A stretch of 64,000 nucleotides of DNA. It comes from Thalassobacterium maritimum (GTDB lineage: Bacteria > Verrucomicrobiota > Verrucomicrobiia > Opitutales > Coraliomargaritaceae). The DNA lies in assembly GCF_031127805.1 (NCBI RefSeq), contig NZ_JARXHW010000008.1, forward strand, positions 57,741-121,740, written 5' to 3'. The notes under the pieces were generated by a model. The model saw nothing but the letters and a program-made list of their open reading frames with translations. It ran no database searches and was not told the origin of the DNA. Within the stretch, counting starts at the first letter, position 1. The number at the start of each line of letters is the position of its first letter. This document shows, one piece after another, positions 8,096 to 17,195 of the stretch. The position numbers were made by a program, and so were the translations under genes.

Positions 8096-9243
8096 AGAAA
8101 AAGACGCTCCACCTCTTTATATTTGCAGATGCACTCGGCTGGGAGCTAGTGCAGCACTATGGCATCCTCAAGAAAGTGACTCCCCAGCAGAAGAAATGCG
8201 AAACACTGTTCGGATATTCCGCAACATGCGACCCGACCATTCTCACTGGTGCTTCGCCCCGTGAGCACGGGCATTTTTCTTTTTTTGTTAAGTGTGATCC
8301 AAAGCGCTCTCCCTTTAAGTTGATGCGCTTTTTTAAGTGGATTCCTGACCGAATCGGAGGTTATCATAAAATTCGCAATCGGCTCAGTCGTTACTTCTCT
8401 AAGTCAAAAGGCTACACTGGCTACTTTCAGCTCTACAGCGTGCCTTTTCGCTTTTTGCCTTGGCTGGACTACACCGAAAAGCAGGACATCTATGAACCAG
8501 GCGGTATTATCGGTGGGCAGCCTACCATTTTTGAAACCTGGAAACAGTCAGGCAAAGTCTGGCACCGTTCGAACTGGCGCAATGGCGACGCGGCCAACTA
8601 TGCCGAAATGGAGGCACTGATTCGCAAGGGCGAAGTTGAGCTCGCCTACCTTTTTACCGCAGGCCTGGATGCGGCCATGCACCGCTATGGGCCTTGGTCT
8701 CCGCAGGCCAAAGCTGCCTTTTTAGAATTTGAGCAAAAAGTTGAATCACTGGAAGCCTTGGCCAAGGAGCATTACGATGAAGTCCGGATCGCGATCTTCA
8801 GTGACCACGGTATGACAGAGGTCACGCAGAACTCTGATTTACGTCGTCGCTGCGAAGCACTACCGCTCAAGTATGGTGTAGATTATATCGCCGTCTGGGA
8901 CTCCACAATGGCTCGTTTTTGGTTTTCGACCGATGTCGCACGCGAACAAATTACCGCACTGCTGCAGCAGGCCAATGAAGGTGCCATCGTCAGCGATGAG
9001 CAACTCGCAGATTGGCGCTGCGACTTTGCCGACCAGCGCTATGGTGAACTATTTTATTTACTGAAGCCGGGCATCCTATTTGTGCCCTCCTTTCTAAACA
9101 TGAGCCATGTGCCTGGAATGCACGGCTACTCTCCCGATGATAAAGATAGTGCGGCCTCTTGGCTCGCTAACTTCGAAAGCAAACACCCCGTCAACCGCCT
9201 AGAGGATATCTATGCGGTGATGCAAGCCGCCGCGCTCGATTAA
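8092..9243 (+). CDS. alkaline-phosphatase-superfamily phosphodiesterase-like protein
   Basis: 383 residues resembling the type I phosphodiesterase/nucleotide pyrophosphatase family (PF01663). Metal-site-like motifs are seen: FADALG near the N-terminus, CDPTILTG with a candidate nucleophile threonine, SDHGMTEV in the middle, and MHGYSP near the end. No signal peptide, so a cytoplasmic enzyme is likely. The substrate is unknown. Position between the signalling genes and a pyrophosphatase, with 4-nt and zero-gap junctions, ties it to polysaccharide synthesis, perhaps in nucleotide-sugar or lipid-linked intermediate turnover. Confidence 0.7.
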   Translation: MKKKTLHLFIFADALGWELVQHYGILKKVTPQQKKCETLFGYSATCDPTILTGASPREHGHFSFFVKCDPKRSPFKLMRFFKWIPDRIGGYHKIRNRLSRYFSKSKGYTGYFQLYSVPFRFLPWLDYTEKQDIYEPGGIIGGQPTIFETWKQSGKVWHRSNWRNGDAANYAEMEALIRKGEVELAYLFTAGLDAAMHRYGPWSPQAKAAFLEFEQKVESLEALAKEHYDEVRIAIFSDHGMTEVTQNSDLRRRCEALPLKYGVDYIAVWDSTMARFWFSTDVAREQITALLQQANEGAIVSDEQLADWRCDFADQRYGELFYLLKPGILFVPSFLNMSHVPGMHGYSPDDKDSAASWLANFESKHPVNRLEDIYAVMQAAALD

Positions 9244-10884
9244 ATGCCTAAGCCCGCACCTCATTACATTGCAGGTCATAAAAAACCTGATACCGATTCG
9301 GCTGTGGCCGCCGAGGTATTGGCTTGGTTATATCGTGCCAATGCTGCAGAGTTTAAAAATGCGATTCCCGTCTGCCTAGGTCCCCTCAATCGCCAAACAC
9401 GCTGGCTCTTCAAACAAGCTGGAATCAAGCCTCCCGAAAAGCGTGATAGTTGTCTCTACACCGCCGAGGAAATTGCCCGCCCCGTGCCTTGTATCTTTCA
9501 AGATGCCCCACTGCGCGAAGCCTTAGAGACCATGCAGCGTAGCTTTAGTGACTTTGTGGTAGTCGTCGATGAGTCAAAGCAGCCTTTGGGCATTGTGAGT
9601 GATCGTACACCGCGCACGAATTATCTATTGCAGTGTAATATTGAAGACCTCATCGGCACTCTACTTGACTTTGAGCACATCATCAAAGGCTTATCGCTCG
9701 CGAGGTTAAACGCTGTTGAGTTACTTGAAGTGCAACGCTTGGAGGTCCCCTTGCATCGACATAGTATTACTGGTAATTGGGACCCACATACAGCCATTGT
9801 AATCGGTGATCGAGATCTATTATTAGAGGATATCGCAAAGAACCCGCCTGCCGCGGTGATCCTGACTGGCGTCTCCGACGAGCGGGCTAAAGCGATCACT
9901 CAGCGACTCTCCTGTCCGGTCTTCCTCTATCGTGGCTCAGTCATCAGCATGATGACGCGCCTACCAGGCTGCTTTCCCTGTTCTGAGGCGATGATCGAAG
10001 ATTTCGCATCCGTCGATAGCCAGATGCGAGAGGACGAGATTTCGAGAGCAATCAAAAACGCTTCTGCGGGCCTATTGGTAATCGATTCTAAAAATCGCGT
10101 AATCGGCAGCATCGCCCCCATCGACTTGCTAAAGCTCAAACGTCCTAAGTTAAGCTTAGTCGATCACAGTGAGCGTGGGCAGGCGATTCACGGGCTGGCC
10201 GATGCAGAGATTGTAGAAATCATCGACCACCACCGACTCGGTGATGTGGAAACCATTTCTCCCCTCAGTATCGATGTCCGCCCGCTGGGATCCACTGCTT
10301 CGATCTTATATGAACGAATTAAAGAGGCTGGACATGAGATTCCACAAGAGATTGCAAAACTCCTGCTGGGGGCACTCATCGCCGATACACTCTTGCTGAC
10401 TTCACCGACGTGCACCGTGTCCGATAAAGCGCGCGCGGCGGATCTCGCGAGCTTGGCCAGTGTGGATCTAGAAAACTTCGGAATCGAAGTGCTGCGCCAA
10501 AACGATGAACTAGCCGATGCCAGCGCCGAGTCGCTGGTCAGTCGCGATTGCAAGCCTTTCAATTACGAAGGCGTGCATTTTCTTGCGGCACAAGTTGAGA
10601 CCGTTGACATAGCGATTTTGACTAGGGAACGCGCAGCAGAGCTTAGCCAAGCCTTCGAAACCAGAGTCAAACTGGAGGGCGCAGCCTTTGGTGCGTTGAT
10701 GGTGACCGATGTCTTGCAGAGCCGGAGCCGCATCATTATAGTGAGCGAAGATGTGCGTTGGCTAGATGCCCATCTACCATCAGAACTGCGTCAAAGTGGC
10801 CAAGATTGGTTCATCGAAAATTTCGTCTCACGAAAAAAACAACTCATCCCTCTCCTCTTAACCAATATCCGACACGCGCAGTAA
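9244..10884 (+). CDS. family II (Mn-dependent) inorganic pyrophosphatase with CBS and DRTGG domains
   Basis: 546 residues in the regulated CBS-PPase layout: N-terminal DHH part with GHKKPDTDSA metal ligands, CBS (about 75-135), DRTGG-like region (about 140-245), second CBS (about 260-305), DHH motif (IIDHHRLGDV) and a DHHA2 C-terminal substrate domain. It hydrolyses pyrophosphate; CBS domains in this family bind adenine nucleotides and tune activity. It begins directly after the previous stop. In a polysaccharide operon it would pull NDP-sugar synthesis forward by removing pyrophosphate. Confidence 0.9.
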   Translation: MPKPAPHYIAGHKKPDTDSAVAAEVLAWLYRANAAEFKNAIPVCLGPLNRQTRWLFKQAGIKPPEKRDSCLYTAEEIARPVPCIFQDAPLREALETMQRSFSDFVVVVDESKQPLGIVSDRTPRTNYLLQCNIEDLIGTLLDFEHIIKGLSLARLNAVELLEVQRLEVPLHRHSITGNWDPHTAIVIGDRDLLLEDIAKNPPAAVILTGVSDERAKAITQRLSCPVFLYRGSVISMMTRLPGCFPCSEAMIEDFASVDSQMREDEISRAIKNASAGLLVIDSKNRVIGSIAPIDLLKLKRPKLSLVDHSERGQAIHGLADAEIVEIIDHHRLGDVETISPLSIDVRPLGSTASILYERIKEAGHEIPQEIAKLLLGALIADTLLLTSPTCTVSDKARAADLASLASVDLENFGIEVLRQNDELADASAESLVSRDCKPFNYEGVHFLAAQVETVDIAILTRERAAELSQAFETRVKLEGAAFGALMVTDVLQSRSRIIIVSEDVRWLDAHLPSELRQSGQDWFIENFVSRKKQLIPLLLTNIRHAQ

Positions 10885-10893
10885 GCCATCACT

Positions 10894-12153
10894 ATGTCCG
10901 CACAGCCAAACAACCGTATATTACATATACCTCGTCGCTTCAGTCAGGACGAATGGGGCGGCACCGAAGCCGTGATTACGAATCTATGCACAGCGCAATT
11001 GGAAATCGGGATGCGCCCTGAAATCCATACCTCCCTTGCTTTATCCGATACAACACAGGAAGACTTCAGGGGCTTTCCGATATATCGTTACAATTACTGC
11101 TACCCCTTTTGGGGGCTGAGTGCTGATGAAAAACATCAACTCGACAAAAAAGGGGGCAACCTACTCTCATGGCCACTCTACCGGGCGCTGCGCCGTGCAT
11201 CTGATGTGCGCATCTTTCATGCACACGTAACCAAGCGCACCGGCGCCTCAGTACTGAAGGCGGCCAAACTGGCTAGACGACCTTGTGTGGTCACACTGCA
11301 TGGCAACATGTTTGACGTACCTAAGGCAGAAGCCGAGGAGCTCGTCGCTTCACAGCAAGGGCACTTCGAATGGGGCCGCATCTTCGGAGCCTACTTCGGA
11401 AGTCGCGCCATGCTAGATGAGGTCGATGCAATTCTCTGTGTCGGTTACTCCGAATATGAAAAAGTAAAGCAGGCGCTTGGCGAGGACCGTGTATATTTTC
11501 TGCCCAATGGAGTGCACCCTGAGCGCTTTGAAGCTAACGACACTGAGCGGTCACAAGCTCGTGCAGAACTGGGCTTTGAGCCAGATAGCTTTATCTACGG
11601 TTGCATCTCACGCCTAGACCCTCAAAAGAATCAATTGCTTTTAATCGAAGCCTTTGCTGCGCTCGCAAAACAAAATCCCAAGGCTGGATTATTGATATGC
11701 GGCCCCATGACAAATGCTGCGTACGCTGCGAAACTTGAGGCCGCTGCCAAAGCCTCTGGCGTTGCTGAGCGGATACGTATTTTGCCACCTGTGACTCCAG
11801 ACACTGATGAACATCGTTTGCGCTTTGCGGCCTTAGACTGCTTTGTGCTTCCTTCGCGTCATGAGCCCTTCGGTATTGTAGTCCTCGAGGCCTGGGCAGC
11901 AGGAAAGCCAGTGATCGCTGCCGATGTCGGTGGACTGGGACGCTTAGTGGCACACAAAGAGACTGGTTTGAAATTCGAAAGCGGCGACGTCGAAGCTTTG
12001 ACGACTTACATGCAGCAAATCTCCACGGAGCCTGAATGCCGCCATGCGCTTACTCAGGCCGCACAGGCTGAAGTCAGGCGCAGCTACACGTGGCCGCAAA
12101 TTGCACAGCAACTCGAAACGATTTATCAACAAGTCGAAGCCAAATACCAATGA
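10894..12153 (+). CDS. glycosyltransferase family 4
   Basis: GT-B glycosyltransferase of 419 residues. The N-terminal half has FSQDEWGGTEAVI (acceptor-side glycine loop). The C-terminal Rossmann half has SRLDPQKNQ followed by the donor-binding EPFGIVVLEAWAAGKPVIA segment with the EX7E motif. Acts on the cytoplasmic face, adding a sugar to the lipid-linked repeat unit. Sugar specificity cannot be read from sequence. It overlaps the next glycosyltransferase gene by 4 nt (ATGA). Confidence 0.9.
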   Translation: MSAQPNNRILHIPRRFSQDEWGGTEAVITNLCTAQLEIGMRPEIHTSLALSDTTQEDFRGFPIYRYNYCYPFWGLSADEKHQLDKKGGNLLSWPLYRALRRASDVRIFHAHVTKRTGASVLKAAKLARRPCVVTLHGNMFDVPKAEAEELVASQQGHFEWGRIFGAYFGSRAMLDEVDAILCVGYSEYEKVKQALGEDRVYFLPNGVHPERFEANDTERSQARAELGFEPDSFIYGCISRLDPQKNQLLLIEAFAALAKQNPKAGLLICGPMTNAAYAAKLEAAAKASGVAERIRILPPVTPDTDEHRLRFAALDCFVLPSRHEPFGIVVLEAWAAGKPVIAADVGGLGRLVAHKETGLKFESGDVEALTTYMQQISTEPECRHALTQAAQAEVRRSYTWPQIAQQLETIYQQVEAKYQ

Positions 12154-13022
12154 AGCCCATTCCCGATAGCATTACTCTAGTCATGCGCTCCTACAACGAG
12201 GCATGGGCCATTGAAGATACCTTAAAGGCGGTCTTCTCGCAAGATTACGCGGGCGAAATCGAACTCATCGTAATCGATAGTGGATCTACGGATGGCTCAC
12301 ACGAAATCATTCAATCCTATCAGCCTAAAGAATTCATTATCTTAGAGCCTGGCAGCTATGTGCCAGGCAAAGTGCTCAATCAAGGTTTTCAACTGGCCAG
12401 TCATGAATGGGTGGTCTTTCTCAACTCTGATGCCACACCGAAGGATGATCAATGGCTCCAGCAATTGCTACAGGCAGCGGTCAATACGCCCAAACTCGGA
12501 GCGGCTTTCAGTCGGCAAGTCGCGCGCGACGATTGTGAGGCTGTCTTTGCGCATGATTATGATCGCTGCTTTGGTCCGAAACGTGAATCCGACCAATGGG
12601 AGCATTTCTTTAGTATGGTCAGTTGTGTCGCTCAAAAATCAGTCTGGCAGCAATATCCTCTACGCGAGGATCTGCAATATGCAGAAGACGATGAGTGGAC
12701 CCGTCGTATGAAGGAAGCGGGCTACGCCACGCGATTAGTGGTAGAATCAGTCGTCATACACTCGCATAATTATACGCCTGAGCAATCCTACAAACGCGCC
12801 AAGGGGGATGCTATTGCAGTCGCCCAAGCGGGTAATGTGCCCTCGATGAGTCTGACATGGTTTGCCGGAGTCTTCCTACCTACGCTTAAAGATAGTATAA
12901 AAGACTTTCAATATTGCCTCCAGCGGCATCGCTTGCGTGAAGTGCCACACGCCTTTCGTGTGCGCTATCAGCAACGCAGAGGCCGTATTGATGGCTATAA
13001 GGAAGGTCTACGAAATGGATGA
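12150..13022 (+). CDS. glycosyltransferase family 2
   Basis: GT-A fold protein of 290 residues with the family signature: TLVMRSYNEAWAIED at the N-terminus, VIDSGSTDGSHEI, and the metal-binding FLNSDATPKDD (DXD position). Start taken at ATG 12150, which overlaps the stop of the preceding GT4. A frame-open start at 12090 lies wholly within that gene. Likely adds one sugar of the repeat unit. Confidence 0.88.
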   Translation: MKPIPDSITLVMRSYNEAWAIEDTLKAVFSQDYAGEIELIVIDSGSTDGSHEIIQSYQPKEFIILEPGSYVPGKVLNQGFQLASHEWVVFLNSDATPKDDQWLQQLLQAAVNTPKLGAAFSRQVARDDCEAVFAHDYDRCFGPKRESDQWEHFFSMVSCVAQKSVWQQYPLREDLQYAEDDEWTRRMKEAGYATRLVVESVVIHSHNYTPEQSYKRAKGDAIAVAQAGNVPSMSLTWFAGVFLPTLKDSIKDFQYCLQRHRLREVPHAFRVRYQQRRGRIDGYKEGLRNG

Positions 13023-13818
13023 GATCACTGCAGTCATTCGCTACAAAGATTCAGCCAGCACACTGCCCGAAGTGCTCGACAGTTTGAAGCGGCAAACACG
13101 CCCCGTCGATCGTATCGTAGCGGTGGATACCGGCAGTCGCGACGATTCTACACGTATACTTACTGAAGCTGGCGCAAAAATTATAAAATGGGAGCAGCCC
13201 TACCATCACTCAAGGGTCACAAATTTCGGAATTTCCCATTGCGATACGCCTTATGTGCTTTGCTTGAGCTCCCATACCGCGATGAATGAGCCGGACATTG
13301 TTGCTAATTTACTTGAATCGATGTCAGATCCGCGGGTGGCAGCTTCCAGCATATGTTGGGACGATGACAGCTTCTATACAAATAAGATAGACCATCATGA
13401 GATCTTACAAAAAGGCCTCAAATTAGGCTCCATTTATACGAATAGCCTCGGACTCCTCCGTAAGACTCTGTGGGAACAGCACGCTTTTGATGAGTCCATC
13501 AACGGGGTCGAAGACTACGAATGGGCGATCCACCAACTACAGGCCGGCTATAAAATACATCGTCTACAAGCCAAAATCAGTTATCAACGCAAGGGCCACA
13601 ATCGCATCATGCGGGGCACCGCACGCGTCTTTTGTATCGCTCATCGCTATCAACTAAAAGTCACTTGGCTGGGCTACAAAGCAACCGCACAAGCACTCAT
13701 AAAGCACTTGCCTGGTAAGCTAAAAGGTCAGGACGAGGCAGTCGAAAGATTTGATTATCATGCCCGCCGCCTGATGGGCTCGCTATTCTGGCGCTTTATT
13801 GATTTAAACATTAACTAG
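13015..13818 (+). CDS. glycosyltransferase family 2, variant metal site
   Basis: 267 residues, GT-A type: EITAVIRYKDSASTLPEVL, then VDTGSRDDSTRIL. The position of the DXD motif reads CLSSHTAMNEP, with Ser-His instead of Asp-X-Asp. SSH/SAH variants occur in some GT2 groups, so activity is still plausible. Later EDYEWAIHQ matches the acceptor-side ED motif. The ATG at 13015 has GGAAGG upstream and overlaps the previous gene by 8 nt. Confidence 0.85.
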   Translation: MDEITAVIRYKDSASTLPEVLDSLKRQTRPVDRIVAVDTGSRDDSTRILTEAGAKIIKWEQPYHHSRVTNFGISHCDTPYVLCLSSHTAMNEPDIVANLLESMSDPRVAASSICWDDDSFYTNKIDHHEILQKGLKLGSIYTNSLGLLRKTLWEQHAFDESINGVEDYEWAIHQLQAGYKIHRLQAKISYQRKGHNRIMRGTARVFCIAHRYQLKVTWLGYKATAQALIKHLPGKLKGQDEAVERFDYHARRLMGSLFWRFIDLNIN

Positions 13819-13827
13819 TCCCTGCTT

Positions 13828-15069
13828 ATGAATATCCTAGTTATCTCCAATCTCTATCCGCCTCATGGTATTGGCGGCTATGAAGAGCGCTGTATGCAAA
13901 CTGTCAACGCACTCCGCTCACGCGGGCATACGGTTCATGTATTAACCTCAGACCACTCCGTGGAGGGGCGTGATGCCAGCGGTGAGAAGGCTATTTTTCG
14001 CCGTTTAAAGGTGCATGGTTTTTATGGGCACCCTTGGTTGCCGATCCATCAGCTCTACCCTCTGGAGCAGGCCAACCAAAAAGCCATGCAGGCATTGATT
14101 GAGGAGCTACAGCCCGATGTCGTGCATGTTTGGAATATGGGAGGCATTAGTAAATCTCTATTGCACACATTGGAGCAAGCGAAGCGTCCGGTAGTTTATG
14201 ACATCTCCGACCACTGGATCGCACGTAGTTTAAAAGCCGATGTATGGCTTTCCTGGTGGAACGATTCAGGCTCAATCATGCGTAAAACTTTGCGCAGCGT
14301 TGCTACAATCACTGGATTACGTAAGGCTATAAGTGCTAAAGTACCCACGGCTTCGGTACGCTCCTTGCAGTTTAAACACATATACTTCTGTAGTCGCTAC
14401 ATGCGCGACACCACCGCCCAACAAGGCTACCCAGTCTCGCATGGAAAAATCGCCTATTGCGGTGTCGAAGCCGAGCGCTTTCTTCGTAAGACTGAATACA
14501 CGCCTGCACGCAAATTCCTCTGGGTTGGGCGATTAGCAGAGGACAAAGATCCAATGACTGCCCTAAAGGGCTTCTTACGCGCACGGCAAAGCTGTGATGA
14601 AGCACTCACGCTCGATATCTACGGTCGGGGGGAAGCGGAATTTGTCGCTAGCTTAAAGCACGAGATTACCAAAGCAAAGGCGGAGGAATTTGTAAAATTG
14701 AAGTCGGCCACGCATGACGAAATGCGCGGTCTGTACGCTCAGTACGATGCCTATATTTTTTCCAGCAACTGGGGGGAGCCCTTCGCATTGACACCACTGG
14801 AAGCAATGTCAGCAGGCCTCCCGGTCATCATGTGCCCCGACGGGGGCGACGCAGAACTCTTACACGACGGTGATAATGCTCTGAAATTTTCGGCCGCCTC
14901 GCCAAGCTCACTTGCAGGAGCCATCATGCGCCTCTTAGAATTGCCTGATAACGGAAAAAACATGAGCCGCATTGCACTGCAACTAGTCGAAGAACGTTTC
15001 ACAGTAGAAGTCATGACAGATACGATCGAGGGCATACTAAAGCGTGCCGTTGAGCTAAGACATGATTGA
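13828..15069 (+). CDS. glycosyltransferase family 4
   Basis: 413-residue GT-B protein. The N-terminus LVISNLYPPHGIGGYEERC is the typical acceptor loop. The C-terminal half has FLWVGRLAEDKDP and EPFALTPLEAMSAGLPVI with the EX7E donor site. Third consecutive GT4/GT2 type enzyme in the run, ending with an 8-nt overlap into the ligase/polymerase gene. Confidence 0.9.
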   Translation: MNILVISNLYPPHGIGGYEERCMQTVNALRSRGHTVHVLTSDHSVEGRDASGEKAIFRRLKVHGFYGHPWLPIHQLYPLEQANQKAMQALIEELQPDVVHVWNMGGISKSLLHTLEQAKRPVVYDISDHWIARSLKADVWLSWWNDSGSIMRKTLRSVATITGLRKAISAKVPTASVRSLQFKHIYFCSRYMRDTTAQQGYPVSHGKIAYCGVEAERFLRKTEYTPARKFLWVGRLAEDKDPMTALKGFLRARQSCDEALTLDIYGRGEAEFVASLKHEITKAKAEEFVKLKSATHDEMRGLYAQYDAYIFSSNWGEPFALTPLEAMSAGLPVIMCPDGGDAELLHDGDNALKFSAASPSSLAGAIMRLLELPDNGKNMSRIALQLVEERFTVEVMTDTIEGILKRAVELRHD

Positions 15070-16441
15070 CATCATAAAAGCAGTCATCCTTTTCGGAGGC
15101 TACTTCATCGTGGCTCCTCTGGCCGGCTTAATACTGTCAAAAGCACGTCGTTTAGAGGATTTCGCGATGTATGTGCTGCTCTTCTTATTGGGGCTAAAAA
15201 TCGACACTACGGTGCTCATGCTAGGCTCGATAGAATGGTATCGTGGCGTAACTAAAGGCTATGAGTTTACGATGATGGAGGTCGTTGCCATTAGCTTGAT
15301 CTTCTCGAGTTTATTTAATTCCAAACGTAAGTTCATCTGGCTCCCGACGGGCACTATACTGTGGTTTCTATATGTGGGCGCCAGTAGCCTCTCCATTTTT
15401 AGCGCTCTGGAGATCAACTATGTCTGTATGAGTTTACTGAAGCATATCAAGGTTTGGTTGATCGTGTATGCACTCGCTAACTACGTGCGCAGCCGACGCG
15501 AAGCACATGTTGTGCTCTCAGGCATTACTGTGATGCTAATGTATCAGTTTGTGATCGTGGCCAAGATGAAATGGATCGATGGATTTTATCAAGTCAGGGG
15601 CCTGTTCGAGCACCAAAATCCCCTCGCAATGTTTACCTACATGGCGGCGCTTCCACTTCTGGCTGCATCTATGTCACCTGCAGTCAGTAAGGCCCGAGGC
15701 CTCTTTTATTTCACCGCCTATGCCTGCTCTAGCATCATTGTAATCGCCTCGCTCTCACGTGCCGCACTCGCTTTTTTTGCCATGGGGTCTATTGCTATTG
15801 TTGCAGTCGGTTTCTTTGATCGAATTTCGGTACGCCGCATGCTGACTGTAAGTATGATGGCTTTGGGAGGCAGTCTGGTGTTAGCCATGACAGCAGATAC
15901 AATTATCGCGCGCTTTAACGATGAGGGCAATGACACCAGTGGTGAGACGCGCGACATGATGAACCTCGCATCGAAAGCCATGGTGACCGATAAGCCTTTC
16001 GGCGTCGGTTGGAATAATTTTGGCAAAGCAATTAACCACCCCTACCCGTATGGGGATGTGATAGACGATTGGAATCGCGACCGCGGGCAAAAGGTCGACT
16101 ACGACTATGCTAAAGGCGTAGTCGAGAGTCACTATTGGCTATTAAAAGCGGAAACAGGATGGTTGAGCTACCTGACATATATGCTGTTTATCATTGTAGT
16201 GACTGGGCGAGCGATTCCCTTGATCATCTTCAGACGTGGTAGTTTAGAGGCAGCCATCGCGGTTGGAATTTTAGTTGGTTTTGGTATCACTTATGTTCAC
16301 AGCAGCTTAGAACGAGTGTTGACCCAAACCAAGAACTTGGCGCTCTGGATGACCTACATCGGACTACTCGGTGCGATACTCCGATTTCCCAAGGCGAATA
16401 CTATCAAATCTCAAAATTCTCCTTCCAAGAAAACTGAATGA
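15062..16441 (+). CDS. O-antigen ligase / Wzy-type polymerase family membrane protein
   Basis: 459 residues with about ten to twelve hydrophobic segments and one large periplasmic loop (about 285-355) containing GETRDMMN, KPFGVGWNNF and VESHYWLLKAETG, the pattern of the Wzy_C/O-antigen ligase family. In Wzx/Wzy pathways this protein joins repeat units or transfers them to an acceptor in the periplasm. It is the only polymerase candidate in the window, so the Wzy role is favoured over WaaL ligase. It overlaps neighbours on both sides. Confidence 0.82.
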   Translation: MIDIIKAVILFGGYFIVAPLAGLILSKARRLEDFAMYVLLFLLGLKIDTTVLMLGSIEWYRGVTKGYEFTMMEVVAISLIFSSLFNSKRKFIWLPTGTILWFLYVGASSLSIFSALEINYVCMSLLKHIKVWLIVYALANYVRSRREAHVVLSGITVMLMYQFVIVAKMKWIDGFYQVRGLFEHQNPLAMFTYMAALPLLAASMSPAVSKARGLFYFTAYACSSIIVIASLSRAALAFFAMGSIAIVAVGFFDRISVRRMLTVSMMALGGSLVLAMTADTIIARFNDEGNDTSGETRDMMNLASKAMVTDKPFGVGWNNFGKAINHPYPYGDVIDDWNRDRGQKVDYDYAKGVVESHYWLLKAETGWLSYLTYMLFIIVVTGRAIPLIIFRRGSLEAAIAVGILVGFGITYVHSSLERVLTQTKNLALWMTYIGLLGAILRFPKANTIKSQNSPSKKTE

Positions 16442-17052
16442 AATCGCAGCTCATCCTTATTTCTGGTCCGTCCAGTTCTGGTAAATCAACACTCGCGCAG
16501 GCAGTCTACCACTCGCTTGACAAAAAGCGAACCCGCTTACTGGCCCTCGACAATTACTACCGCGACCTACGACACCTAAGTCCAGCTGAACGGGCACAAC
16601 GTAACTTCGATGAGCCTAATGCTTGGGAAAGTGAGCGTCTACTCCGAGAGATGCAACACCTCATCGCGGGGCATCACATTCACATGCCACGATATGATTT
16701 TAACACACATTTACGCGTAGATTCGACGCAGATCATTGAACCGGCTCCTCTTATTATCGCTGAAGGCATTTTTGCACTCTGCTACCCTGCCCTCAATGAG
16801 ATTGCGACACTACGGATTTTCGTAGATATAGATGATGAGCTCGCACTTCAGCGGCGACTCGAACGCGACATCAGTGCGCGGGGACGTACTCAAGAGTGTA
16901 TTACCCAGCAGTTCAACGCAACCGTGCGCCCCGCGAATAGAAAGCACATTCGCCCCTGCTGCCGAAACGCACATCTGGTATTAAATGGCTGTGAATCAAC
17001 TGTAAGCCAATTGAAATTGATACAAGAATACTTGCACCAGATCCGAACATAA
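16438..17052 (+). CDS. udk: uridine-kinase-like P-loop kinase
   Basis: 204 residues. Walker A ISGPSSSGKST at the N-terminus, then LDNYYRDL (the Asp/Tyr pair of uridine kinases), RYDFNTH and a DIDDELALQRRLERD lid region. This pattern fits uridine/cytidine kinase or the related phosphoribulokinase superfamily. It could salvage uridine for UDP-sugar supply. Last gene of the overlapping + strand run (4-nt overlap with the ligase). Called by family resemblance only. Confidence 0.75.
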   Translation: MKSQLILISGPSSSGKSTLAQAVYHSLDKKRTRLLALDNYYRDLRHLSPAERAQRNFDEPNAWESERLLREMQHLIAGHHIHMPRYDFNTHLRVDSTQIIEPAPLIIAEGIFALCYPALNEIATLRIFVDIDDELALQRRLERDISARGRTQECITQQFNATVRPANRKHIRPCCRNAHLVLNGCESTVSQLKLIQEYLHQIRT

Positions 17053-17074
17053 ATCAGCAAACATCCACTGATTT
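17051..17074 (+). terminator. possible weak terminator hairpin after the udk-like gene
   Basis: AAATCAG and CTGATTT form a 7-bp stem with a 10-nt loop that includes the udk stop codon. An eight-T run (17092-17099) lies 17 nt further on, too far for a classical terminator, though TAACGA and TCGTTA flanking the T run could form a second stem. This 152-nt gap is the first real break in the + strand run. Confidence 0.25.
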
Positions 17075-17195
17075 CTAACGATTTCCGTCTATTTTTTTTA
17101 CTTGTCGTTAACAAATAGAGAAATATTGATCTTTACTATTAGACTCACTTTCAGTCAGTGCGGTCGTCAATTCATACTGGTCGCTCAGGAGGGCG

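Noticed and set aside
13261..13300. GT2 protein at 13015-13818 as an inactive enzyme because DXD is replaced by SSH
   Set aside because: SSH/SAH variants at this place are known in GT2 subgroups, so inactivity cannot be concluded.
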